From Strongylocentrotus purpuratus (taxonomy: Eukaryota > Echinodermata > Echinoidea > Camarodonta > Strongylocentrotidae): 64,000 nt of DNA. The notes beneath the pieces are model-generated. The model did not search any database, was not told the origin of the DNA, and saw only the letters and a list, made by a program, of their open reading frames with translations. The DNA lies in contig NW_022145604.1 of assembly GCF_000002235.5 (NCBI RefSeq), forward strand, positions 4,521,577-4,585,576, written 5' to 3'. The position numbers were made by a program, and so were the translations under genes. Every line of letters begins with the position of its first letter. Positions within the stretch are counted from its first letter, which is position 1. Below are positions 49,527 to 62,000 of this stretch, in pieces.

Positions 49527-50853
49527 TAATATATTTATCACAAGTCTACATGTACATTACTTCCTGTCTTGTATGAGTGTAAACAATTCTGGAATTTAGG
49601 GTGTGCACATCGCATCGCAGGAATCTCATATTAATGTGCATCATCGAGATCGTGAGTCAAGAGCGCATCACTGATATTGTCAAGGTCATGGCGATTCCAG
49701 CTACCCCGAAGAATTATGTCGTCATTTTCTGAGAAGAAGGATGACACGTATTTTTGCAAGTTAGATGTATGGTTATAGCCATATAAAGTACAGGTAGTAA
49801 GTAAGTCATGGATGTTCAAGGCTTCAAGCGATACATTTTAGGTCTGCAAATTACACAGTACTGGTGGCAAACCCATTTATCGTGTGAATGGTCAGTGAAA
49901 CGAGACATGTATAGGCTATATCCGTATACTTCCAATTGACGGTACCATTAAGTAATCGTGAAATATCTATTCAAAATATAAAATAGAAGGGGGGGGGGTG
50001 AGACGTAAGGGACCCAAATACAATCTCGTCGGACCGCCAAGCGCCCGCGCCCAAACAAACAAAGTTACAAGAAAACAATTTCCATAGTTGTCTTCTGCGA
50101 GATTTTTTCTACAAAATAAACGACTTATTTTTGAAAACTCCTATTACTTTATTAGATTGTGAAGATATTACGAAACGTTGAAGGTTCATGCTGAGGTTTG
50201 GTTTGTCAATATTTAATTGCAGTCTAGTAGAAACCAAAGGATATTATAATGATAGCCTAATCTATATTTAAGGACAAATTTTGCCTCTGGGGTAATTATA
50301 ATTCGGGTAGATAATTAGAGCAGATTGAATGTGAACTGGATAGTTATGAACTAGTTCAGACGGTCACACTTCGCTATCTGTCTGCGTGGTGAAATCAAGC
50401 CATCGGCTCGTGAAATCATGGCGGATGTTCGTCTGTCAACGTTGTTACGGTAACTACTATTTTCAGCAGGGAAAATAACAGAATAATTTCAGTGCGTTGA
50501 GAATTTCAAAAATCAGATTTGGTTATTTTAGACCGAGGTATAATTTTGGCTGAAATTGGAAGTATACTGTAGATCTTATGCGCAAGGGCTATTATGCGCA
50601 CGGGTGAAAGTCATTAATTGCATCAAGGTACTGTACTCGTCTCCAGTGACTATCGACTTTCTCTTTTGATGAAACGTAGAGGGTGGGGCGGGGGGGGGGG
50701 GAGGGGGCAACGGCCTCTGCCCAGCGTCTTGGATCGAAGCCCCTGCGGAATTATAGCTTGCTGCGAGGGTAATAATATCCAAAGCTCTGGCTCTTTGTAA
50801 TCGCATATTATGGGGACGTAAATCCGACGTATCATTATGTGTTATGCGCTACA

Positions 50854-51045
50854 ATAGAACGATTTTTTTTTTTTTTTTTACATAAATGTTATGTTTCCTG
50901 GGAGAAATTTCAATAGTTTGAACATATTTGTGGCTTACACCCAGTAAATAAGATCAGTTTTTTCTTCCATTACAGATCGATCAATCAATCTTATTTACTG
51001 GGTGTAAGCCACAAATATGTTTAAACTACATTGTATAGAACGATT
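50854..51045 (-). mobile_element. Hairpin-forming retroposon, copy 1 (poly-A tail, 11-bp TSD)
   Basis: ATAGAACGATT is repeated at 50854-50864 and 51035-51045. Inside, the left end is a T run (poly-A on the minus strand). Inverted arms gaacatatttgtggcttaca (about 50915-50955) and their complement (about 50976-51027) flank a small loop. The TSD and poly-A tail point to LINE-driven retroposition. No ORF. Confidence 0.75.
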
Positions 51046-53932
51046 GTTATTATTGCGTAATACTTAATCGCAGTAGTAGATCATTTCTTTCTGCTCCTAA
51101 ATCGTCACAATGTCTTCATCATAATCCATTCACACTGAATGTTAACTCCTTATCAAATTGTGCGAACAAAATACTAAAGGAAGCATACAGTGTAAAGTTT
51201 CATTGGCCACCTTTACATGTACATGCAAGAGCCATCATCATTATCATACGAGTGTTGTGGCTCATTTTCTTCAACTTCTTTTCAAAATGCAAAAAAATAT
51301 TCCTGCAGCCGACGTGTCGATATATTTTGTATATATTCAAACAGGAAGTGGTCACAATTAAAACCAGAAAGACAGATTTCAATTCCTGTTCGTAAACAAC
51401 AACGTCGCTCCTGTTTCCGCTGTTGTACAGTAAAGTGGTAGAAATTGATATTTCTTCTAGTTTTAAAAATATTCACGTTTCCTTGTCATGGTTGTGCATA
51501 CCGTCAGACTTGTAAACCATGGACCTACTACGAAGTAGGTCTATGGGTAAACCAATACTACATCCACAGACAAATTGAAGGGCCTTCAAATTAAAAAAAA
51601 CAACTTCAAAAACGATAGAAAAAATTAACTGACACCCCTCATTTGGATTTTTTAAATTAGTTATTGATATGATCTTATAGATCGGTCTGAGTAAAGTCTT
51701 GGAAATGGATAAGATAAAAGTTATAATTCCATGTAAAGCAAAAAGGATCACAACAAAGATACGTCGGCAACAACAAGTAATAAATTAAAAAAAAGAGAGA
51801 AAAGTCCGCCCCTCATGATTGTTATTCGGTTCTTGTTATTGATATGATCTTGATGATGTTTCAGATCTGTCTGACTTTGAGCCTCGCAAGTTGGCATTAA
51901 GATCAATCAAGAGGTCTGCCTGTATTTATCCAAAGGATCGAGTGGGACAGCTACATACACAATAATAGTCTACACGGTACCTGGAATTAGCTACAGTGAT
52001 CCGATTTGTCATTTCAGATTCTAGTTTACCCTATTTTTTCTTAGACAAACAAAATTGAACGTATCAGTTGTTTTCAGAAAACATGTATATATTCTGCAGT
52101 TTTAGAAATTTGTTTCAAGGTCAGATATGACAGCTCCATCGGCATATCTAGGACGAAGGAAAGAAGGGGTCGCCACCCCCCCCCCCCCCCGGAAAAAGGC
52201 TTAGGGGTGGATTTAAGTACGGGAAAAAAGCTTCAGAACATTTTTCTTTTCTGGTTTTCCCGCATGCACATTGTAAGAAAACTTTGTACGTGTATTATTT
52301 GGATAATAAAATAAGGTAGACGTATAGGCCCTAGCTTTGTCGACTTGCATTTTAAGTTTATCATGCATGATATAGCAGGGAAATATTACATGTCAATTCC
52401 CTGATCGCAAATGAAATCGAGATGTCTGGGTCGTAGACTAAGCAGACAACAGGTTAACGAACTTTCATCCTGTTTGCTGGATCCATATCTCCCGATGTTT
52501 TTGCTATGTCTCCCGCTCATATCCCTTTTCCACCTGTTAATAGCCTTGAGGGTCAATGAATGTTGTTTCACCAACTTATCATTCAGTTTTTTAAAGGTAC
52601 TTCATGTATCTATTTTAACCTGGTCATAAAAGAATTTTCAAAAAAACTAAACAAGTTTAACATTATATTAATTTCAATAATTTGCATTTTCTGTTATCGA
52701 TGTCTATCTGAAATTCTATTAAAAAAAAGAGGAGTTTGAAAAACTGTTTGCGTGTTAAAAAAGTATTTTACTCCTCTGCAGACTATAAGGACCCCATTGT
52801 TTGCATACCGGTACTTGTTGAAAGAGTGTCGTCTTTAACCCCATCTAAACAGTAACGCCCACGTTCTCATGTCAGATTGTGAGGCCATCTTCAATTTCCT
52901 CCATCCAAGTAGGATGTCTGTCACTCTCCTCCATTCTTACAATGTAGCTAAATCTTTGTGTGTTGCTCACTTTTCCAAATCTTCTCTTCTCTTCTCTTCT
53001 CTCTAAGTAGCCACACGAAGAATCAAAAGTGTTTTGAATTGATGCAAAACTTATATCATTGCGAAGGGGAAGCCTTGCCGATCAAATACAACAACTCTTC
53101 TCTTCAAAATATGTTTGGGGCCCGCAGTAATCAACTCTCAAAAATGTTAGTTTTGAGATCCAGATTTTCTGCCTTCAGCGGTCCTTTGTAGAGCGTCAAT
53201 ATTTGTGACGTCACATACGGGACACGGCTGGCTAGCTGCATACTGCAACACGGCACCGAGCTGTTCGTCCAGTGTGTGACGTCACAATTCAGAGCTCGCT
53301 ACGCTTATGTGTTTGACTTACGTTCAGGGGCGCTCGGGGGTCTAAGGAGGGTCTTGAAAAATTGCATTTTACGCCTTTCCATGATATTTATATGATTTCT
53401 CAGCAAATTATTCGTGTTTTTCAAGAGAAAATCTTTCCATCCATATGTAATTTGTTCTAATTATGAGTTGTTAGTGAATTTTCTTTGTGTAGCTCCTTTA
53501 ACACTTTAGATGCTTTCTTTGCCCCTCTGCACGGTCGCTTGTTTTCGACATGTGCAGTTTTGCACAAAGTAGTAGGCACTCATTGACAGAAAGATAGCTT
53601 TGTGCAACACAATAACTAGGCAAAATGACTCTTTTCCATCATTTTTAGGGCAAGACCACTTTTCTCTAGGGCACATTCCTATATTACAGCACAAATAGGA
53701 AGATTTGGAAAGGGCACACGAAATCTCCAAGGCCAATGAGAGGGGCATTGAGGCCAATCAAAAGGGCATCCACGACCATGGCCTTGGTGGCCTTGGAGTA
53801 ATTTCAGCCCTGCAACACTTTTAACACCAGTAGACCCGAATCTTCCACTAGATAAGGAGAATCTGATTATCTGTTACATGACGTGGAAGAGGGATATAAA
53901 GAGTGACCGTATTTTCCTCTTTTTCTTTTCAG
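51046..53932 (+). other. Upstream region of the first coding exon of gene B
   Basis: No gene recognised. C run at 52176-52190. (CTTCT)n at about 52980-53002. Two perfect TGACGTCA palindromes at 53206-53213 and 53277-53284. 53331-53370 (caggggcgctcgggggtcta) looks like a hAT end. A pyrimidine tract leads into the acceptor at 53932. Confidence 0.4.
53206..53284 (+). promoter_or_regulatory. Pair of CRE-type TGACGTCA palindromes
   Basis: Two exact 8-bp palindromes 71 bp apart, about 650-760 bp upstream of the gene B start codon. They could be CREB/ATF sites of an alternative promoter, or the ends of a MITE, since short inverted ends with this motif occur in transposons. Confidence 0.3.
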
Positions 53933-53956
53933 ATGTTCTGTGAGGAATTTCTGTGA
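53933..53956 (+). CDS. Short upstream ORF in the gene B leader
   Basis: The first ATG after the acceptor gives MFCEEFL and TGA, ending 12 bases before the main ATG. It is in a different frame from the main ORF. It could lower initiation at the main start. Reality depends on this acceptor being used. Confidence 0.4.
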   Translation: MFCEEFL

Positions 53957-54038
53957 GACAAATCAGATATGGGGGTGCCATGGAGAGTATGCATGTCAGT
54001 GGTCTTCTTGACATTGGTAGGATACTGCAGTGGTCAAG
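53933..54038 (+). CDS. Gene B exon: 5' UTR end, start codon and signal peptide
   Basis: Acceptor ttttcag ending at 53932, donor gtaaga at 54039. The start ATG at 53969 gives MGVPWRVCMSVVFLTLVGYC then SGQ plus one base: a short n-region, a hydrophobic core and a small-residue cleavage region. Coding part 53969-54038. Confidence 0.9.
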
Positions 54039-57000
54039 GTAAGAATCATATCTTCTTCCAGAGGCTTCGGGTTTATTGACAAGATGGGTGGAAGTTTACA
54101 AATAATCAACCAATGAAAAATTGAAATTTAAGTTGTTCACATCTTGTTGAAAACCAATTTTATCATGAAGTCAACATTTGTAACTTATACAACTTATCAT
54201 TAGTTATTAGGGGTCATTTGATCAAGTCATCATCAACATCATCCTCTACATTCTCATCGCTATCATTATGACCATCACCATCTTCATTAACGCCATTAAA
54301 ATCAACATCAACATTTTCATCAATCCTCGTCATCATCAATCTCATCATCATCATCATCATTGGTATCATTATCATCAACAACATCATTATCATCATCTTC
54401 ATCACCATCATCACTACCATCATTGTAAATGTTTTTTTCATGCAAAACATGCCTTAGTTATTGATAATTTTACATGTAACCTGCAAATTTGTTATCTTCT
54501 TCTTTCTTCATACAGATTCAGAGGAATGTAGACTGGCCGTTAATTGTGCAGATTGCATCTCAGTTGGTCCGGCTTGCGGATGGTGCGCACAAAGAGTAAG
54601 CTCAATATAAAATCCCCTTTAACTCTTTACTAGCCGTGTTTGACCAATTGAACAAAGGTGGAAGTGCCACAGTTGACATCTGACACAAATACAGCTTACA
54701 TGTATAATGTATTTGAAAGAATGCGCACAAAGAATAAGGTCAATGTAAAATCCACTTTAACTCTTTACTTGCCTAGGTGGACCAATTGAACAAAGAGGGG
54801 AATGCCACAATTGACATTTGACACAAATAATAATTATTTTAAAAAAACACTACAAAAACGAACCAAGAAATATATGAGTCTCCATTTTGAGATTTTCACT
54901 AAATATTATTGTATTTGTAACAAGTTGCATGTGCTTCCGTGATGCTGATCTGAATGCTAGTAAACAATCTATATTATATAAATGTAATGCTTCCGGGGAG
55001 AAATTTCAATTATTTAAACATATTTGTGGCTTACACCCAGTAGAGTCGCTGCCCGGCAAGCAGTAGATGGCAGATTCAAGTCCCGCTGGTTCCAAGATTT
55101 TTTCTGACTTGTTTTTCAATACAGATCGATCAATTGATCTTATTTACTGGGTGTAAGCCACAAATATGTTTAAATAATCTATATTATGTTGTTGATAATT
55201 TACCTTCTGCAGGACTTTTTCAATGCGTCATGTGACTTATCCTCAACGTTGCTCATTTCAAACTGCTCAGACGTTCAAAACCCAGAGGCTTATGCTGTCA
55301 ACATTACCCAGGTAATTTTATAAAGACATTATTAGTATTATTAATGTTATCTTTATCAGTAGTAGTAATTCTAGTAGTAGTAGAAGTAGTAAAATATATT
55401 TATCATAGCTCATCATTGTACATGTATACATGTTATCTTCCTTGAGAGATTGTTATTCTACGGGTTGTATGATTTTCAACAATTATGCATTTTGCGTTCA
55501 GGACGTGTCTTTGTGCCTCTTCATTTCCCTAAGGTATGTAACTGATCGTTCAAAACGAAGGCTAACTAGAGAGTACTATATGTGTAATCTCTTCTTCTGC
55601 AATCTGCACATTCTACCTCATTTAAAGCTTATCAACACTAGTGTGGCTAGGAGGGATTAGACCACACAGCGAGGTCACTGACAGGTGGCTAGCTCGTCAA
55701 CTCAGCTCTCAAATAACATAAGAAATAGAGGATCATGGGGGACCAACAGGCACCGATTGGGGAAGTTTTCTATATAGAGGGAGCAAGTAGCTACAAGTAG
55801 GACAGTGGGGCTTTAAGTTGTGAACTACATATAAAGAACACACCCCATTTAAAAAATGTTCAATCCAGCACAGAACCGTCACTTCAAATAATCTTTTTTT
55901 TCTCTTTGCCCCAAGAACGAAGAACTGAGCAATGCTGGAGATGCACCCTTGGGACAGGCTGTACAGGTTCAGCCTCAGGAAATTCATCTGACAATACGCA
56001 GAGGTAAGTAGGTCGGACTACAGTTCTACATTTACATCCATAAACCTACAAAGAAGTGTGTAGGTGGGACCATAGTTCTACATTTATACATCCATAAAAA
56101 AGCTAACAAAGAAGTGTGTCGATCGGTGAGACTGTAGTCCTTCATTGACATCCCATTTGGCTTAAATGTAAACCTCTGCATCTAATATTCATATGTAATA
56201 TATATGTCCAATTTATATTTATTTTGGGCAGCTAGTGTTTTTGCTAAACTTCAGAATAAAGCACACAATGTACATATATATAATTTAGGGTTGGGCCTGG
56301 TTAGGGTCAAAGTAAGGGAATGGGTATGAGGCTAGGGTTGTAGGACTTGGGTCAAGATAGGCCTGAGGTTGGGGGTTAGGGTTTATGTGATGGTGTATTA
56401 TGTATTTGTTCAGTTGCTTTGTCTTTGTTTATTATTACTTTTAGGCAAATTATGTGGTTAGATAGGGAAACAGATGGCATAATATAGTCATTTAGTCACC
56501 CAACGGCCTGAACTAACAACATTCAATATAAGTGTCATTCAATGCTATGGGAATTCATTACCATAACCCAAAATTATTTTTTAGCAACTTGATCTCTCAT
56601 TTTTCTCTTTTCCTTTTCAGGTGAAACAGCAACCCTCAGAATGAATGTCAGACAGGCAGAGGATTATCCAGTAGATATGTACTACCTTATGGATCTTAGC
56701 CAGTCAATGAAAGAAGATCTTGAAACCATTAGACAACTGGCTGGAGATCTAGGTACTGATTCTAAAATGATATGTATAGTGTACCAATAACCTCAAAAAT
56801 AAATCTATATTACAGCTAGATTGCATAAAAACAACCTCATAAAGTTTACCTGGTATTCTCTAGGTTCACAGTTAAAGACACTCAGGTGTTAGCTCTCATG
56901 GGGAATTCAACACCATTCGGTGTGTACCCAATAACAGGTGTTGTCAGTCACCAGGGTTAGCCTTCAGTTTTATGACCATTCAACCTTAGGTAAGGCTTTG

Positions 57001-59051
57001 CTTTTCCCTCACCCGATCCAAAGCGGATCCGAAGCTAGACTCTCTGATAGAAAAGGGGTTAATTCTTGACTGGCTAACGAGTTTGCTGTGTGCAGATTTG
57101 AACTCCCATTAATGGTTTTTCCACCAAGTCTGGTGTCAGCGAATTATGGCCTTCTGCACATGGTAACTGACGAGTGACTCATTTTAAGCTAGTATGAAGA
57201 AAATAAAGGATACCAGAAAATGGCGTGTATGGCCTATGAGCGCCCTATTCTATGTGAGCTAGTGTACTGAATAAGTAGGTTTACTGTTTACTGAATTGGG
57301 TTTTAATTGCAATATCTCTTTGGAAAATATTATTCAAAGCTTGTTCTTTTAATACAGTATAGCAACACAAAACCCCTCAAATCAAGAGCAAAAGGGGCTT
57401 TGGTGATTGTTACACTTTAAAAATAATATTCAGTTTTGGTCAAACAATTACGTTGTGAATGTAATTATATGAAAGCACTTGAGGATAGGTTGAATTGGTG
57501 TATGCTGGGAGGTTTCAGAACTAAAGCTACATTAAAGTCTTCAGGGTTGTTTTTTCTAAACTCTTTGCCATGATGTTATACACCTTACATGTATATTTCA
57601 ATTGACACCCTGCAATTAATAGCTGCAACTTTTTCTTACTTTTCACAGTGGATAAAATGAAGGAACTAACAAGGAATTTCCAGGTGGGCTTCGGTTCCTT
57701 CGTCGATAAGAATATCATACCATTTGCATCTTTGAAGGAAAATGGGTGAGCATACTTTCTTTAGTCCTTGAAGATTGCCTAGCACCATAAATCTCACTTT
57801 TGTAGGAGCAGTTTTCAGGGTTACACATTGAGTGATTTCAAGTTTGGTGTTAGTGTTAGTGTTAGTGTTAGTGTTTAGAGCAGTCAAGAGCTCTTAAATC
57901 GAGCAGAGAATTTGCTGATGAAATTAAGAGCCTGATACCGATATCAAAATCGATAGCTTAACACCAGCTGTGACATCACCACATACTTGGTTTTAAGACG
58001 ATGATTTAAAAATAGTTCTTCAAAACTAAAGATATCATGAAAAGTACAGAATAAATTTACACCCACCTATTTCTCTGGTCTTAGAAAATAACTCATTTTA
58101 CACGAAAGAATATATGAATTACCTGTTTCACATATTTTTATTTGATCGTCGTTCCGCGTTGACTGTGTGCGGGTACAACACTAACACCGAACTGGAAATC
58201 AACATTTGCTTAATCCCTAGGGGCTAGTGTTAGTGAATAGGACATTTGTACGTAAAATATTAACACCAGCCACAAAGGTCGGTTCAGCAGACGACAATTT
58301 TGCAAAATCGATAACACTAGCTACCGGAAGTTGACGATATTCAGAGGTCAAAGCCTTAACACCAGCTGATTTCCATTTCGGTGTTTAGGCTGGTGTTAGT
58401 GTTTATTAAACACTAACACCAGCCTTAAACACCCAACTTGAAATCACTCACTGTATTTTGGTCAAAGGAATAAGAGCCCAGACAAGTGCTGGTGTGCTTT
58501 TGCTAAAGGGCTCTTGGTTTACCTTCAATTCAGTATCTCCACATGAAAAGTACTAGCACCAATACTTCTCACACCACATGAGAACAGAGCCGGTGATATC
58601 ATCATCATCATCATCAAGTATTCAAGTCAGCATTTCCCCTTTTTCTATGGGTTACTGACTTGCACCATGATGGCACTCCCTCCCTCTACCTCTTGCGTGG
58701 AGTATCGATCCTCCAAATTAGTGGAGAAATTTTCTTTCCTATGACATTATACTCCGTAGCACTTCCACTTTTAAAACCCTCAATAAATCTTCACTCTTGT
58801 ATCATGTTACCAATATGTTTTGACAGTTATTGGGTAATTGCGATCTTATTATGTGTGTTCCTTGTTTTTGCAATTTTACTCAAGATAATTAATCATAATT
58901 ATCCAATAACTTGCAAAATATAGGGTAATTCAATTCAATTATTATTGATCTTTACTTTTACTTCATGTGAACCCTTCACCTTTTTTTCCCTCCAATTAAT
59001 TTAACATTAATGTCTTCTCTTCCCCTTTTCCATCTGTCAACCCATCTCCCT

Positions 59052-59095
<44 letters not shown>

Positions 59096-62000
59096 CCACT
59101 CTTCCCTCTTTTTATAAGGTAAGAGGTAAGAGAATAAGATCTTGTCTCATCTCATTTTTATTACAGGGAAGTCTTATTAGACTGTGCACCAGAATGTGAA
59201 GACCCTTACCTATTTAAGAATGGACAGACCCTAACTAATAGCTCCGAATTGTTTGGGGTAAGTCATTATTTCAATCAATCTAACCTTATACATAAACAGT
59301 TGACAATTTAATTATGCATACCCCTCGTGAATCTGATGTTTTTGTGTTTTTCGTAGCTCAAGAATGAACGATAAACTGGTTGAATTAGGGCCTTTGTTAA
59401 TTGTTTTTAGATGTAAGCTTTAATGCCACATTTTCAAGAAACATAAATCAAGACAAATCAATTTTTCTAAAATTACAAAACTTGGTAAGAGTAAAGAATA
59501 ATTAAATTGTTAACTGTAGATGTAGACTGTTGCTAATCTAGATTTTGACTTTGCATTTATGTAAACAGTGAATTGAATAGTTGGAGGGACATCTTTGTGA
59601 ATTTACCCAGTCAAATTGGTTTGCCGCTGCTCACATGATGTTGTGTTTCATTAATCTATAAAAAAACAAAAGTAACAAACATGTCGTACACAAATTTGTG
59701 AAGCACACAATGTAAAATTGGGCAGGTGTACACTCAAATCAGTGAAAGGCCACATCTCTTTATATTGCATATAATTGTGGGAAGAAGGAGTAGGGGGAGA
59801 AGGAGGATAGTTTGGATGGACAATCTGCAGAAATTGTTGGAAGAGAGAGGAGTGAAAGAATTGGGAGTGGTAATAATACAGAAGGCTAGGAGCCGAGGGT
59901 TGTGGAACGGCATGATCGCCAAAGCCAAACAATATGGCACTTAGAGAGAGAGATATCATTACTTTTATTATTCCTTTTCTCAATTATCAGCAAACACTGG
60001 GTGAAACTGGTTATTCAACCAGCTTGGATAAACCGGAAGCTGGTCTTGACGCGTTGCTTCAGGTCGCTGTTTGTGACGAGGTTGTTGGATGGAGGGATAG
60101 TGCTCGTCATCTGGTTGTATTCCTAACAGATGCGCCATACCATGCAGCAGGTGATGGTCGGGTAAGGCACAAGATGATTGGCTATATTACGAAGCTGAGG
60201 AGAAACTATTGGGGCTTCATTGATACCCAGGGTCAGGGTTAGAATGAGGGTAAAAAGTAGGGGTTAGGGTCAGGGTGAGGGTTAGGGTGAGGGTGAGTGT
60301 GAGAGTTAAAGTAGGGGTTAGGGTCAGATGAGAGTTAGGGTGAGGGTTAAAGTAGGGTTTAGGGTCAGGGTCAGAGTTAGGATGAGGGTGACAGTATACA
60401 AATATTGACTGCTCATGAGGATGATGATGGGAACTATCACTCCCAAGGTGGTGTTCACAGCGGCCCTTCTATCACCCCGAGGCGAAGCCGAGGGGGTGAT
60501 AGAAGGGCCGGTGTGAACACCACCGAGGGAGTGGTAGTTCCCACCATCATCCGATTACAGAGCAGTCCATATTTGTGTTATATACCTCATCCTTTTTATT
60601 GATTCATGATTAGGTCTAGCTGTAGGTCTAGATCTAGCTCTAAAAAACAGGAAACGAGATCAAGAGGAATTTACTCACCCGAATAAGAAAAATCCAACAT
60701 TAAGTCCAAGGCAAGAGTATTGAATTCCTACGCGCTGCGCGTAACCGCGCGATTGCGGTAGCCTAGCAACTCAAAAAATTTGTGTGCGCAACTAAGTCGC
60801 GGGAGGGGTTAAGGGTCCTATCCCAGGGTTTGATAGTAGCTATCAAACCCTCTGACGTAATGATACTTGATAGATCGAAATGCTCCTTGACATGTGATAT
60901 AGTTTTGACCAATCAGTGAATGACAATCTATGTATGAGGTATATAATAGGGTTTAGGGTCAGGGTTAGGGCAAGGGTTAAAGTACGGGTCAAGGTTAGGA
61001 TGAGGGCTAAGTTAGGAGGTTAGGGTTAACTGACTATTTATAATATTGTAGGAGCAAACGCCATGATAGCCCTGAAGCTGGTTGATACCACAGCTATAAA
61101 AGACGTTATTATTTTAAGTAATTATTGTCTTTAATGTTTCTTTTCTATGGCAGCTTGGTGGCATTGTAACACCCAACGATGGCCTGTGCCACGTCGACCC
61201 AGTGACAGGGGAATACATGATAGATAAACTCCAGGTTAGTTGACCCTAAATTTCCTTGCTAAAAATCTTTTGATCAGTTGAGAATCATCTTTCAAGTTTC
61301 AAATTTATTTTGTTTCCTTCAAGAGAACTGAGGTTGAGTACTGGTGAAGTTGAAATACTGTAGAGAACATTTTTCATTGTTTTTATCTTAGTTTTGACAA
61401 ATAAAGTAACAATATCCCCTGAAAAGGATTGCTTTTCAAATGCCCATATTCAAAATTTGGTGAGAACTTCATGTACCATAGCTGGAGAGTTTGGACCAGA
61501 CATGCATTTCATACTGCATGCATGTATATATTTGTATAAATTTTTTTTTTTTTTGCAGAGCATGTGACTTTCGGCAAGATCAAGTCAATTTCTTGTAATT
61601 TGGATGATTCCAAAACCTCCCCGTATACACTGATACATTGTAGCTCATCATTACCGTATTTTCCGGCGATAAGGCCGCAGCGCTGCGTAGGCCGCACCCC
61701 AACTTTGACATTTCAAAGAGGAAAAAAAAAACCGGACAAAACAAAACAATCGTAAGTTTCTTGTAAAACACTATTTTTTTTTTACAAACTGATACCAAAT
61801 TCATCAATATTCTTATTGAATTGTCGGTAAGATGTGTGGAAATGTCCTGTACCATAGTGGTATAGTTATTGTACCGTTCGTAGTCCCATATGTGCAAATT
61901 CAACTTCAACCGCACCCCAACTTTTTGATATTTTCTCTTCCAAAATTACTGCGGCCTTTACGCCGGCAAATACGGTATACCTTTTACAAGAATTGCTTCC

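Larger units (their letters stand above)
40095..50853 (+). other. Repeat-poor domain rich in TACATGTA; possible first intron of gene B
   Basis: No coding sequence recognised on either strand. By eye about 30 copies of ACATGTA (mostly within TACATGTA) between 40.7 and 52.1 kb, for example 40772, 41175, 43165, 43604, 44164, 45692, 46819, 47137, 47416, 47422, 47658 and 49026, far more than in the rest of the window. Few mobile elements. Also present: G runs (43776, 44568, 45252, 45445, 50684), a 35-T run (47712-47746), an (ATTT)n stretch (48058-48150), and a MITE fragment at 49481-49526. Confidence 0.5.
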
